From the IMG/VR virus record IMGVR_UViG_3300021959_000347, positions 1 to 25,483 of that record: a stretch of 25,483 bases of DNA; one strand, written 5' to 3'. Shown one piece after another: positions 8,499 through 17,253 of the stretch. This DNA is from a virus. How positions within the stretch are numbered: position 1 is the stretch's first letter; every line of letters starts with the position of its first letter. The position numbers and the translations under genes were made by a program. The notes under the pieces are model-generated. The model did no database searches and had not been told where the DNA came from. It saw nothing but the letters and a program-made list of their open reading frames with translations.

Positions 8499-11026
8499 TG
8501 AAGCCGCTTGAAGAAACAATAATGGCGACCTACAACCTGTATGAAAGCGGCGCAGATTTAGAAATATCGCGTGATGATGCTGGTAAAGTTTTGCTTGGCG
8601 TTGTGCCTGACCCGGTTGCTGATGAAGCGGCTTTGGGCGTTGGTGCGTATCGTGACCCATACGCATTATCTGAAGCGGCGGGTGCGCCTGTAACTGAAGC
8701 CGAGGTTATGGGTACTGCGGCTGGTGTGTTGCCGGGTGCCGCTATTGGCGCTGTTACTGCTGTGCCTGATATAGCTGGTTTGATTAAGGGCGGTGTGCTT
8801 GCGGCCACAGCAGAGGAAGGCCAGCGCATACAGCAGTTCTTGGATGGGTTCAGCAGTATATCCGGCGTTATCGGATCTGAAAGAGCGTTTGAGCTATATG
8901 AGGCTGGTGTCGATGCGTTGCCTGTTAGCGATGAAGCTAAGCAAGGTATGAAGCAAGGCGCTTTGGTTGGCGAGGTTCTGGGCTTTGGCACAGGCGCTAA
9001 AGCCGCAGGCAAAGGCGTTGCCGACTATGCGGCGGGTGCGCCACAGCGCCTAGAAGACGCACAGAGCGGCGTTACTATGGGTATGGGTGTTGACCCTACT
9101 CAGATGGTTGATGAGGCTATTGTCGCTGGGCAAAAGCTGATGGGTGGCGGTAAAGTCGCTAATGAAGCCGTTACAGAAGTAGCTGTAAATTTACCAAGAG
9201 TTGGCTCAAACGAGTTTCCTGTTGAAACTCTTGCTGGTAAAAAGGTGGTGTTTGTCCCAGCAGATATGCTTGACTTTGGCCGGACATATGAAGGCCTGTC
9301 AGAAGCGCCTATAGAAGGCCGTGCGCTTTTGGGTGGGTCTGGGTATGGGACGCTAAAGTCATCACGAGAACAAGGCCTTGGGTTTGCGTCACTCGATCCT
9401 AAAATCGCAAATAGAATACAAAATAGCAAAGCTGATTACATGCTCATATCGACTATGTCGCCAAAGGCTCATAGGTCAAACATAGACTTTGCAAACATTT
9501 TGCACCGCCAATTAAACGCATATGCTGATGAAGGTTTTATTAGCCCGGAAAATAAAATAGAAATCGCAAGAAAATTATCAAACGATCCAGCATTCCCCAA
9601 CTTGCCAGACATTTTTAGCCCTGAAGGTTTAGCACATTTGGAAAGCAAGTCATTTGAGTATCGCGCCGCCATTGCTGACAAGCTAGATCAAGCTGGGTAT
9701 CAAGAGCTTGGCGTCCCACCAATAGGTCGTCTTATTAGGGAAACAATAAACCCGGTTGAGGCTGGTTATGAAATTGGTCAGGGATCTGTGTTGGTTAAAA
9801 TAAACAAAGATAAGCCGCCAGTTGATATTAGAGAGGTGGAAGGCGGTGTGGCGCACCCATCCTATCCAATAGGTTTGTTTGGTGAGCCTGTTGCGCAAGT
9901 GCCGTTTGGCGTTAAAGCAGACGACATTTTTGATGAGGCTATTAACAAAAAATTGGCTGGCGGAAGCACAAGGGCAAATGCGGCAAGAGCAATATCAATG
10001 CAACTGCCTACAGCAGAATTAACGCCAGAACGGCTTAGTAAAATACCAACGGCAGAACCGGGCTTTATAAAAAGCAAAAGGCAGGCATTGCTTTTACAAG
10101 ACGTAAAGCAGGGTAACTGGCGCATGACTACAAATCCTGTTGGGTCTAAGTCAAATCCAAACCCAACTGGGCTTAGCGGGGCAGAAATTATAAAAGCCGT
10201 AAGGGAAAACCAAATGTCGGCTAGCTTGAGTACATACACAAAATCTGAACTACAGAAAAAAGCTAAAACAGGCGAGCTTGTGTTTTATGGTTTAGGGAAA
10301 CAGGGCAAAGGCGACACAGCCGGAGCAGTTTATTTTGGTCTAAATAAAAACACTGACTATGCAGATATGTATGGCGCAACAAGCCCAGAATTGACACCAA
10401 ATGAAGTATCTATTGTCGGTGTTATGAACAATGAGGCTGGCAATGTCGGCAAGGGGGTAGGATCCGCATCTATCCTAAAGGCGTTACAAGAAGGCGCAAC
10501 AGCACTTGATGCATACGCTGTCCCAACAGCAAAAAACAAAAATGGATTTTTACCTGATTACTACGCCCAGTTTGGGTTTGAAGAGGTTGACAGAATACCT
10601 TATGATGAAAAATATTTGCGCGACCCTAAGTTTGGTGGTAGTGAAGAAAAGTATAAAAAAATTACACGTCAATGGAAAGCGTCTGGATGGGATGAAAGTC
10701 TGGGCAACCCTGACCTTGTAATTATGAAATGGAAAGGTAATGAAAATGTTCGATCAACAGCAACTGAACGATTTATCGCAGAAGGTGTCGGAAGTCTTGG
10801 GGGAACGCCTCTTGGAGTTGTCGCCACCGCAAGAAGGAATCTTGGACAAGGCACTGGGTCGGGTCTTGATGCACAACAACGGCCAAGCGGATCAAGTGAC
10901 GCCAGAGGAAATCGAGGGGGCTTGGGAGATGATAGAGGAAATCTGGGGACAAGCCTTCAACGAGGAGTATCTGAGCTTGAAACAATAGACCCAGTGAGCC
11001 GACGCGCTCTTGGTTTGGAGGGATAA
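8498..11026 (+). CDS. Large internal virion protein with GNAT-like domain
   Basis: An 842-aa protein between two ejection-type proteins. Residues about 60-180 contain hydrophobic Gly/Ala-rich stretches that could interact with membrane. Residues about 235-460 form a globular region I cannot name (contains AGKKVVFVPADMLDFGRTYE). Residues about 592-745 look like a GNAT acetyltransferase: GNVGKGVGSASILKAL fits the acyl-CoA-binding loop-helix, and FLPDYYAQFGFEEV near residue 687 fits the conserved C-terminal Y..FGF motif. The last ~95 residues (from 10740) are Gly/Arg/Ser-rich and overlap another ORF in a different frame, so the true functional end may be near residue 746. A second ATG at 8522 is also possible as start. 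Confidence 0.65.
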   Translation: MKPLEETIMATYNLYESGADLEISRDDAGKVLLGVVPDPVADEAALGVGAYRDPYALSEAAGAPVTEAEVMGTAAGVLPGAAIGAVTAVPDIAGLIKGGVLAATAEEGQRIQQFLDGFSSISGVIGSERAFELYEAGVDALPVSDEAKQGMKQGALVGEVLGFGTGAKAAGKGVADYAAGAPQRLEDAQSGVTMGMGVDPTQMVDEAIVAGQKLMGGGKVANEAVTEVAVNLPRVGSNEFPVETLAGKKVVFVPADMLDFGRTYEGLSEAPIEGRALLGGSGYGTLKSSREQGLGFASLDPKIANRIQNSKADYMLISTMSPKAHRSNIDFANILHRQLNAYADEGFISPENKIEIARKLSNDPAFPNLPDIFSPEGLAHLESKSFEYRAAIADKLDQAGYQELGVPPIGRLIRETINPVEAGYEIGQGSVLVKINKDKPPVDIREVEGGVAHPSYPIGLFGEPVAQVPFGVKADDIFDEAINKKLAGGSTRANAARAISMQLPTAELTPERLSKIPTAEPGFIKSKRQALLLQDVKQGNWRMTTNPVGSKSNPNPTGLSGAEIIKAVRENQMSASLSTYTKSELQKKAKTGELVFYGLGKQGKGDTAGAVYFGLNKNTDYADMYGATSPELTPNEVSIVGVMNNEAGNVGKGVGSASILKALQEGATALDAYAVPTAKNKNGFLPDYYAQFGFEEVDRIPYDEKYLRDPKFGGSEEKYKKITRQWKASGWDESLGNPDLVIMKWKGNENVRSTATERFIAEGVGSLGGTPLGVVATARRNLGQGTGSGLDAQQRPSGSSDARGNRGGLGDDRGNLGTSLQRGVSELETIDPVSRRALGLEG
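10746..10988 (+). CDS. Overlapping small acidic helical protein
   Basis: An 80-aa ORF lying wholly inside the 3' end of the 842-aa gene in another frame. GGAAAGG (10731-10737) stands 8 nt before its ATG at 10746, ideal Shine-Dalgarno spacing; an ATG at 10740 is too close. The product is acidic and amphipathic, with MFDQQQLNDLSQKVSEVLGE at the start and VTPEEIEGAWEMIEEIWGQA near the end. It reads like a real folded protein, unlike the low-complexity Gly/Arg tail encoded in the parent frame. Function unknown. It may be a small virion or chaperone-like protein of the late operon. Confidence 0.6.
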   Translation: MFDQQQLNDLSQKVSEVLGERLLELSPPQEGILDKALGRVLMHNNGQADQVTPEEIEGAWEMIEEIWGQAFNEEYLSLKQ

Positions 11027-11029
11027 ACA

Positions 11030-13939
11030 ATGGCGCGTGGAATATTAGAAAAAATCGATGAGATGGCTGATCAGGCAGATCTGAATGATGTTCTGTTTGC
11101 TGAGCCAGAGCCACGACAGCCTGACGCTGTAGAGACTGAACAGCGGAACGCAGATGTAGCTGAACAGATACTTGAGCCGTCTCAGGTGTCAGCCGTTGAT
11201 GACCCTGATGTCGTGCAAGTGGCTGGCCTTGGCGACATCGTAACAGGCACATCCAAGTGGATTGGAGAGCGTGTCAAAAAAGCTGAGCAAGCGACACATA
11301 TAAAACTACCCGATGATCCTATCCAAAAAATTGGGACACAGACACTTGTTCGCCCTGCGTCTGATGAAGAGGTGCTGGCTCTTGCCGAGGCAACTGGTGG
11401 GGAGTGGACTAAGGGTCTAAATTTCCCAGCTATTGCTGAAGGGTTAGAAGACTTTGATATGGCCGATTATATGGCTCGTATGAAAGATGCTAACAAAGAA
11501 TTGTTTGAAAACGCCCGGCGCGGCACAATGACGTACGATCAAATCAAGGCAGTTGCTGATAAATACAGCCTTGGTGACCAAGTCGCAGAATGGGCAATCC
11601 GCGCACCCGGATCCGGCGCGTCGGCTGAAAAGTTACTTGCTGGTATTATGACCACAGTAAACCTATTCCACGAGACTCGCCGCATGTGGCAGGACATTTC
11701 CGATATGCCAGTAGGTGAGGCAAGAGACGCCGCTACACGGCGCGCCTACCAAATGCAGACATTGACAGCCAACGTTATGGCTAATGTGTCTGGAGAGGCT
11801 TCCGAAGTTGGTCGTGCGTTGGGCGTAGCTGGTGAGGCGCAAAAGCGTTTGGACGTTGACTTTGCCGCACAGGCGTCAGAAATGCGGGGCTTGTTTGGTG
11901 CGGAAACTGTAGAAGATATGGAGTATATGGGTCAGCTATTTTTAGCTTTGCCAACCCCTGCCAAGAAAACATCGTTTATTAAAAACGGCCTTAACAAAAC
12001 AATGGATGTAGTTATTGAGGTTTGGATCAACAGCATCCTAAACGCGCCAACCACACATATGGTAAACGTTATAGGCAACTCTGTTTTTATGGCTAATCGT
12101 ATAGTTGAACAAATCCCAGCGGCGGCGTTTGGTGCAATCCGCACTATGCGTCCGGGGTCAAACCCAGATCGTGCGCGGTTTCGCGACGCCCTTAATTCTT
12201 TACAAGGTATCAGAGCGGGTTTTATTGACTCAGTGGTATTGTCAGGCAAAACCCTTTTTACAGAGGAAGGGTCAGATGCGTTTACTAAAATTGACACAAA
12301 GACTCGTAGAGCAATCGGGACATCTGGCGACCCAAGAGTTGTTTTAGATGAAATTAGGCAGGGTAATGTCTTAGCCGCTAGCACTAATATTCTTGGCATT
12401 AGCGCCAGAATGGGTGGCCGCTTTTTGCTGGCTGAAGATGAATTTTTCAAAGGCATAGGGTTTCGCTCTGAGTTGCATCGTTTGGTTGGCACTAGATCAG
12501 CCAACTACTATGACGAGCTAGTTGCGGCTGGTAAATCCCCTGAAGAAGCACAGTTAAGAGCGGCGGCTGAAGGCGCACGTCTTATGAATAACCCACCAGA
12601 GGGTTTAATTAAGGATGCCAAAGACGCGGCCAGAGCAATGACATTTCAGGGCGACTTGCCCGGCTGGCTGGGCGACATCCAAAACGGCATGTCAAATCCT
12701 ATAGTCAAACTGTTTGTGCCGTTTTACAAAACCCCTACCAACATTATGAAAGAAACGTTAGCTCGTACACCAATGGCATTACTTTCGCCTACAGTGTTGA
12801 AGCAGATAAGGGCTGGTGGCCGTGACGCTGATATGGCTTTTGGAAAAATTTCTACAGGCTCAATGATTATGGGTTACTTTGCTTACACATCTATGGGATT
12901 GGATGACCCAGACAAAGATTTAATTATAATGGGGTCAGGCCCATCTGAGCCGAGGGCAAAACAGGCTATGGCTCGCAAAGGGCTTCAGCCATTTTCTGTT
13001 AACTTTAAAAACGAGGACAGCACTTACACGTCTTTTACTTTTTCTCGCCTAGATCCTATTTCAGGATTGCTGGCGATGTCGTCTGACTTTGCGTATTACG
13101 CACAGTATGAAGACGACGCATCAGTGCTTGATAGACTTGCCTTTGCATCGACTATGGGCTTGGCTGAATACGTTATGGACATGCCGTTTTTACAAGGCGT
13201 CCAAGAGATGGCTGGTGTGTTCACTCATCCAAACCCCAGAATTAGATCGCAGTTAATGCAGGAAATGATTGCCAGCAAAATTACTGGTGCGGGGTTGTCT
13301 CTTGTGCCAAGCGTGTCGTCATTAGGTGCGTCTGTCGAAAGAACGTTTGTTGATCCGGCGCTGTCTAATACAATGTTGCCTGAACGTGGTTTGTTTGGTG
13401 AAGACCCAACGGAACTGCCAGCGTTTATGCGCGGCTTTTATCTTGAGTTACAAAGAGCTAAAGCTCGCAACCCATTCTTTAGCGACACTGTGCCGCCAAA
13501 ATTAAACCTATGGGGCGAGGTTATGAAAGCTGGATCTGGTTCGCCGGGCTATGATTTCTGGTCGCCAATTATGATTAAAGAAACTAAGTATGCGCCAGTT
13601 GATGATGAATTGATGGAGCTTGGTTATGGATTAGCTATGCCACACAAGCGCATCGATGGCGTAATTCTGAACGCCAAGCAGTATAACAAGTGGATTACAA
13701 CAATGAACGATCTTGATGCAAAGGGGAAGATGCCCGGCGATGCAGGGTACAACGTAATGACAACAATGCTTCCCGCTTTAGATCAAGCAATCAAAAGCGA
13801 TTATTACAAAGAACTGCCAACCAAAGAAGACAAGCTAAAAGTTTTGTCCACAATAGTTGGTAATTTTAAGAGCGGCGCGAAGAGAATGTTAATCGATGGT
13901 GACCCAGATCTGGCAGTTAAGATTATGGCTGTGCAGTAA
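11030..13939 (+). CDS. Large internal virion protein (LPD38-type)
   Basis: A 969-aa protein in the gp16 position, last of the ejection proteins. The acidic N-terminus is followed by helices. The middle has INSILNAPTTHMVNVIGNSV, and further on NPIVKLFVPFYKTPTNIMKE and FSRLDPISGLLAMSSDFAYY. These three segments together are the signature I know from large polyvalent-protein-associated domains (LPD38 type) in podophage internal proteins. Hydrophobic stretches such as STGSMIMGYFAYTSMG suggest membrane contact during ejection. I do not see a lytic transglycosylase motif, which T7 gp16 has. GGAGG lies upstream of the ATG. Confidence 0.75.
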   Translation: MARGILEKIDEMADQADLNDVLFAEPEPRQPDAVETEQRNADVAEQILEPSQVSAVDDPDVVQVAGLGDIVTGTSKWIGERVKKAEQATHIKLPDDPIQKIGTQTLVRPASDEEVLALAEATGGEWTKGLNFPAIAEGLEDFDMADYMARMKDANKELFENARRGTMTYDQIKAVADKYSLGDQVAEWAIRAPGSGASAEKLLAGIMTTVNLFHETRRMWQDISDMPVGEARDAATRRAYQMQTLTANVMANVSGEASEVGRALGVAGEAQKRLDVDFAAQASEMRGLFGAETVEDMEYMGQLFLALPTPAKKTSFIKNGLNKTMDVVIEVWINSILNAPTTHMVNVIGNSVFMANRIVEQIPAAAFGAIRTMRPGSNPDRARFRDALNSLQGIRAGFIDSVVLSGKTLFTEEGSDAFTKIDTKTRRAIGTSGDPRVVLDEIRQGNVLAASTNILGISARMGGRFLLAEDEFFKGIGFRSELHRLVGTRSANYYDELVAAGKSPEEAQLRAAAEGARLMNNPPEGLIKDAKDAARAMTFQGDLPGWLGDIQNGMSNPIVKLFVPFYKTPTNIMKETLARTPMALLSPTVLKQIRAGGRDADMAFGKISTGSMIMGYFAYTSMGLDDPDKDLIIMGSGPSEPRAKQAMARKGLQPFSVNFKNEDSTYTSFTFSRLDPISGLLAMSSDFAYYAQYEDDASVLDRLAFASTMGLAEYVMDMPFLQGVQEMAGVFTHPNPRIRSQLMQEMIASKITGAGLSLVPSVSSLGASVERTFVDPALSNTMLPERGLFGEDPTELPAFMRGFYLELQRAKARNPFFSDTVPPKLNLWGEVMKAGSGSPGYDFWSPIMIKETKYAPVDDELMELGYGLAMPHKRIDGVILNAKQYNKWITTMNDLDAKGKMPGDAGYNVMTTMLPALDQAIKSDYYKELPTKEDKLKVLSTIVGNFKSGAKRMLIDGDPDLAVKIMAVQ

Positions 13940-13964
13940 CCTAGCAGGAAAGCGACTTATGGTG

Positions 13965-13970
13965 TATAAT
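13965..13970 (+). promoter_or_regulatory. Candidate -10 element before tail fibre gene
   Basis: A perfect TATAAT in the 56-nt gap between the last internal virion gene and the tail fibre gene, directly preceded by TG. No good -35 is visible 16-18 nt upstream (TAGCAG at 17 nt). The octamer TATAATCC also occurs in the capsid promoter at 2221. It may be a weak separate promoter for tail fibre and lysis genes. Confidence 0.4.
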
Positions 13971-13995
13971 CCGCATAGCAAAATGAGGCAATCAA

Positions 13996-16386
13996 ATGGC
14001 TGATTACAATATTAACGCAGTTACAAGGCGCGTGGTTTATACTGGCTCTGCTGGTGTAGGCCCTTATGCGTTTACGTTTGAGATACTCGATGATGATGAT
14101 TTGGCGGTTTACTTCAACTCGACCAAGCTAACTAAAACGACAGACTACAACGTGACGATCAATGCCAATGGCACCGGGTCAGTTACACTTGTCGTTAATG
14201 CTGGTGGTAATGTGCCGCAAACGCCTGTCGCCTCAGACGCAGTTATCGTGGTTGGTGCGCGTGACATAGAACGCACAACCGACTTTGTGACTGCTGGTGA
14301 TCTGCTGGCATCCAGCCTCAATGAACAGCTAGACAGCCTGACGATATTTGACCAGCAAATTGCCGAAGAGAACCAGCGCGGCATGCGCGCGCCACCATAC
14401 GACCCGGCATTGGTTGAGGATGGCGGTACGCTGGACATGACCCTGCCTGCCAAGGCAGATCGTGCTGGCAAGACATTGCAGTTCAACGCAACGACTGGCA
14501 ACCCAGAGGCAGGCCCTACTATTGATGAGGTGGCTAACGCACAGACCTACGCAAACAACGCGGCGACATCTGCTACTGCGTCGGCAACATCAGCTACAGC
14601 GGCGGCATCTAGCGCCACGTCTGCGGCGGCATCTGCCACATCTGCGACAACAGCAAAGACTGCGGCAGAGACTGCCGAGACTAACGCTGAAACTGCTGAG
14701 ACTAACGCTGAGACTGCCGAGACAAATGCGGCGGCAAGTGCTTTAACTGCCACAACCAAGGCATCTGAAGCATCTACCAGCGCGGCCAATGCCGCTACAA
14801 GCGAAACCAATGCGGCTACATCAGCAACTAATGCGTCAACATCTGAGGCTAACGCGGCATCATCAGCATCTTCGGCATCATCTGCACAGAGTGCGGCTGA
14901 GAGTGCAAGAGATGCAACACTAGCGGCTTACGATAACTTTGATGATAGGTATCTAGGTTCTAAGTCATCAGCACCTACACTGGACAATGATGGCAATGCG
15001 CTAGTAGCAGGGGCTTTGTATTTTGATACAGTCGCTGAAGCTATGTATGTCTATACAGGTTCTGCTTGGGTAGCGGCATATGTATCAGGGACAGGTTTCC
15101 TTGCCTTAACTGGCGGTACTATGACTGGCGACATCAACTTCGGCGACAATGACAAAGCCATCTTCGGTGCTGGGTCTGACTTGCAGATTTATCACGATGG
15201 TTCATCAAGTTTTATCGCTGATGTTGGGACAGGAAACCTTACACTGCTTGCTAATGAGTTTCGTTTAAACAACTCTGGCAACACTGAAAACATGATTACT
15301 GCGGCACCTGACGGCGCTGTGACTTTGTTCCACAATGACAGTGCAAAGATAGCCACCACAGCCACAGGCGTTGACGTAACTGGCACAGTAACAGCCACAG
15401 CATTTGTTAGTGAGACTGCGTTATCAAACAGGAATATTATTGTGAATGGGGCGATGGCTATTTCGCAACGCTCAACCTCAGTTTCTAGTGTCACATCTGG
15501 CGGGTATAAAACTTGTGATAGGTTTAATTTTGGAATTAGCGGTATTGGCACTTACACAATAACACAATCATCAGATGCACCTGATGGGTTTGCTAATAGC
15601 TTAAAAGTAGATTGTACAACAGCAGATGCGTCACCCACTGGTAGTGACAGGCTTTTTGTTAGTACTGCTATTGAGGGGCAGGATGTTCAACATTTGAAAA
15701 AGGGAACATCTGCCGCAGAGCAACTGACACTTTCTTTTTGGGTAAAGTCAAATAAGACTGGCGTTGGTAATGTAAATCTTAGGGATTCTGACAACACCAG
15801 AATGGTTGGTGGCACTTACACGATTAACACAGCTAACACTTGGGAATACAAAACAGTTACTTATCCTGCCGATACTACTGGTGTGCTAGACAATGACAAT
15901 GCCGTTTCATTAAGGGTAGAGTGGTGGCTTGATGGTGGTTCGAATTATAATTCAGGAACCACTCCTACCGCTTGGGAAGCAGAAAGTTCGACAGATTTTA
16001 ATGCTTCTGGGACGCTGGATATTGCTGACAGCACAAGCAATGATTGGCATATCACAGGCGTCCAGCTTGAACTAGGCGAACAGGAAACGCCTTTTGAACA
16101 TCGGTCATTTGCGGATGATTTGGCGGCGTGTCAGAGGTATTATCAAATAGGCTATGTTGCCGCAACTGGCAAGGCCGATGGTGGTACAATGGGTGGAGCC
16201 GCAACATTTGCAACGTCTATGAGGACTTCTGCAACTATGGCGGTGGTCAGCACTGCAGGCGCACATTATGCAGGAACCCCGACATTAACTGGTTTCGCAG
16301 AAGGTGTTACTCTTACAAGTCCTGTTAATGGAACTACCAACAATGCTTATAGACAAATTAAATTCAGTGCTGAAGCGGAGTTATAA
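13996..16386 (+). CDS. Tail fibre protein
   Basis: A 796-aa modular adhesin. Residues 1-140 resemble the T7 gp17 N-terminal tail-attachment domain (INAVTRRVVYTGSAGVGPYA, later RDIERTTDF and LNEQLDSLTIFDQQIAEEN). Residues about 180-310 are an Ala/Ser/Thr-rich repeat rod, including three AETAETN heptads. Then come LYFDTVAEAMYVYTGSAWVA and LTGGTMTGDINFGDN, common shaft motifs. From about 474 a jelly-roll-like, carbohydrate-binding-type domain begins (NRNIIVNGAMAISQRST), ending at VQLELGEQETPFEHRSFADD. The last 80 residues are a short tip domain. The distal half probably recognises host surface sugars. Confidence 0.88.
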   Translation: MADYNINAVTRRVVYTGSAGVGPYAFTFEILDDDDLAVYFNSTKLTKTTDYNVTINANGTGSVTLVVNAGGNVPQTPVASDAVIVVGARDIERTTDFVTAGDLLASSLNEQLDSLTIFDQQIAEENQRGMRAPPYDPALVEDGGTLDMTLPAKADRAGKTLQFNATTGNPEAGPTIDEVANAQTYANNAATSATASATSATAAASSATSAAASATSATTAKTAAETAETNAETAETNAETAETNAAASALTATTKASEASTSAANAATSETNAATSATNASTSEANAASSASSASSAQSAAESARDATLAAYDNFDDRYLGSKSSAPTLDNDGNALVAGALYFDTVAEAMYVYTGSAWVAAYVSGTGFLALTGGTMTGDINFGDNDKAIFGAGSDLQIYHDGSSSFIADVGTGNLTLLANEFRLNNSGNTENMITAAPDGAVTLFHNDSAKIATTATGVDVTGTVTATAFVSETALSNRNIIVNGAMAISQRSTSVSSVTSGGYKTCDRFNFGISGIGTYTITQSSDAPDGFANSLKVDCTTADASPTGSDRLFVSTAIEGQDVQHLKKGTSAAEQLTLSFWVKSNKTGVGNVNLRDSDNTRMVGGTYTINTANTWEYKTVTYPADTTGVLDNDNAVSLRVEWWLDGGSNYNSGTTPTAWEAESSTDFNASGTLDIADSTSNDWHITGVQLELGEQETPFEHRSFADDLAACQRYYQIGYVAATGKADGGTMGGAATFATSMRTSATMAVVSTAGAHYAGTPTLTGFAEGVTLTSPVNGTTNNAYRQIKFSAEAEL
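14665..14727 (+). repeat. Three 21-bp tandem repeats in tail fibre rod
   Basis: Three imperfect 21-bp units, each encoding AETAETN, inside the Ala-rich rod of the tail fibre. Unit copies differ only at third codon positions (e.g. GCC/GCT, GAG/GAA), apart from an AAC/AAT change. Such in-frame repeats can change rod length by slippage or recombination. Confidence 0.75.
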
Positions 16387-16388
16387 AA

Positions 16389-16577
16389 ATGAATATTGCA
16401 AGCGCACAATATGTTGCAATGGCAACGGACGGCACAAACATAAACCCACAAGCATCAATAAAAACAATAATTGATGGTAAAGAAATGTTTGTTCCGATTG
16501 ATAATGGGAATGTTCATTACGCAAAAATCATGCGTCAGGTGGACGCTGGCGAACTAACCATACAGGACGCTGACTGA
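16389..16577 (+). CDS. Small protein following tail fibre
   Basis: A 62-aa protein starting 3 nt after the tail fibre stop. The core IIDGKEMFVPIDNGNVHYAK and the C-terminal acidic end resemble small proteins that often follow phage tail fibre genes (pattern G..MFVP.D..N.HY..I...V). Whether it is a fibre assembly factor, a minor tail protein, or something else is not known. The stop overlaps the next start (TGATG). Confidence 0.6.
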   Translation: MNIASAQYVAMATDGTNINPQASIKTIIDGKEMFVPIDNGNVHYAKIMRQVDAGELTIQDAD

Positions 16578-16732
16578 TGAACGAGTCCGACATCGATTAC
16601 GCATTATCAGGCGCAGGGATAACCAGCCCGATCTGGTTACCCGCGCTGAACGAATGGATCACGCTGGTGCTTGGTGTCGGTGGTCTGGTTTTGCTTGGCA
16701 TCAGGATTTATAAAAACATAAAGCGAGGATGA
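16577..16732 (+). CDS. Putative small holin (51 aa)
   Basis: A 51-aa protein too short for ordinary gene calls. It begins on the ATG overlapping the preceding stop. After a polar N-terminus (MNESDIDYALSGAGITSP) there is one hydrophobic membrane segment, ITLVLGVGGLVLLGIRIY, and a basic end (KNIKRG). One TM helix with a short charged tail in a lysis region fits a small holin or antiholin. It could also be another small membrane protein. Confidence 0.6.
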   Translation: MNESDIDYALSGAGITSPIWLPALNEWITLVLGVGGLVLLGIRIYKNIKRG

Positions 16733-16733
16733 T

Positions 16734-16817
16734 ATGATACCGCTGACGATTATTGACGCTATAATTATCACGCTTTTGATCGTCATTATCATCAAGATAT
16801 GGGGCAATGCTAGCTGA
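16734..16817 (+). CDS. 27-aa membrane peptide
   Basis: A 27-codon ORF: one hydrophobic helix (LTIIDAIIITLLIVIIIK) with a short polar tail. A GAGG Shine-Dalgarno at 16725-16728 lies 5 nt before its ATG, and the ORF ends overlapping the next gene by 11 nt. This tight packing argues that it is translated. It may be an antiholin or a lysis-timing peptide; this is inference from context. I know no family for it. Confidence 0.45.
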   Translation: MIPLTIIDAIIITLLIVIIIKIWGNAS

Positions 16818-17250
16818 GCTAGCGGCGGCAAACGCCGCATTCGCCGTCATCAAACAATGCGTCAGTAATGGCCGTGACCTTGCGTCAGCAGGCAAGGCCA
16901 TCGGTGATTTCGTATTTGCCAAAGAAGAGTTAACGCGCCGCGCGAAGAACAGGAAAAAGCCCGGTCAGGCTAATGCTGATCTTGAAGAGTTTATGGCGCT
17001 TGAGAAAATCAAAGAGCAAGAACAGCACCTGAAAGAGGTTATGATTTGGTCAGGCCGTCCCGGCATGTGGGATGACTGGCAACGCTTCCAAGCCGAGGCT
17101 AGAAAGTCTCGCCGGGTGCAGGAACAGCTTGCCAAGAAAAAGCGCGAAGAAATTTTATATGTATCCAGCATAGTCATAGCTGTTGTTGCTTTGGTCGGCG
17201 GCATCATTGGGCTGGTCTGGTGGGTCATGTTCCTAAAGGCGGGTCAGTAA
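16807..17250 (+). CDS. C-terminally anchored coiled-coil protein of lysis region
   Basis: A 147-aa protein. The N-terminus is an Ala-rich amphipathic helix (MLAELAAANAAFAVIKQCVS), followed by charged helical sequence with IWSGRPGMWDDWQRFQAEAR, and a single C-terminal membrane segment (SSIVIAVVALVGGIIGLVWW, residues about 119-140). I recognise this as a protein recurring in marine phage genomes next to lysis genes, but without a known function. A tail-anchored coiled coil could span or contact the inner membrane, so a spanin-like or virion role is possible. Confidence 0.6.
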   Translation: MLAELAAANAAFAVIKQCVSNGRDLASAGKAIGDFVFAKEELTRRAKNRKKPGQANADLEEFMALEKIKEQEQHLKEVMIWSGRPGMWDDWQRFQAEARKSRRVQEQLAKKKREEILYVSSIVIAVVALVGGIIGLVWWVMFLKAGQ

Positions 17251-17253
17251 GTT

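Noticed and set aside
10773-11252. 159-codon minus-strand ORF spanning the junction of two virion genes
   Set aside because: Gln/His/Leu-rich antisense reading with no start signal. The same bases are already explained by plus-strand frames.
11932-12504. 190-codon minus-strand ORF opposite the 969-aa virion gene
   Set aside because: Antisense shadow; the plus-strand frame has recognisable LPD38-type motifs and this frame has none.
14665-14727. Tandem repeats considered as a CRISPR array
   Set aside because: Units are contiguous, 21 bp, in frame and without spacers, so they are coding repeats.
14462-14746. 94-codon plus-strand ORF in the tail fibre rod
   Set aside because: It is a Leu/Arg/Gln frame-shifted reading of the Ala/Thr/Ser repeat region, as expected for low-complexity codons.
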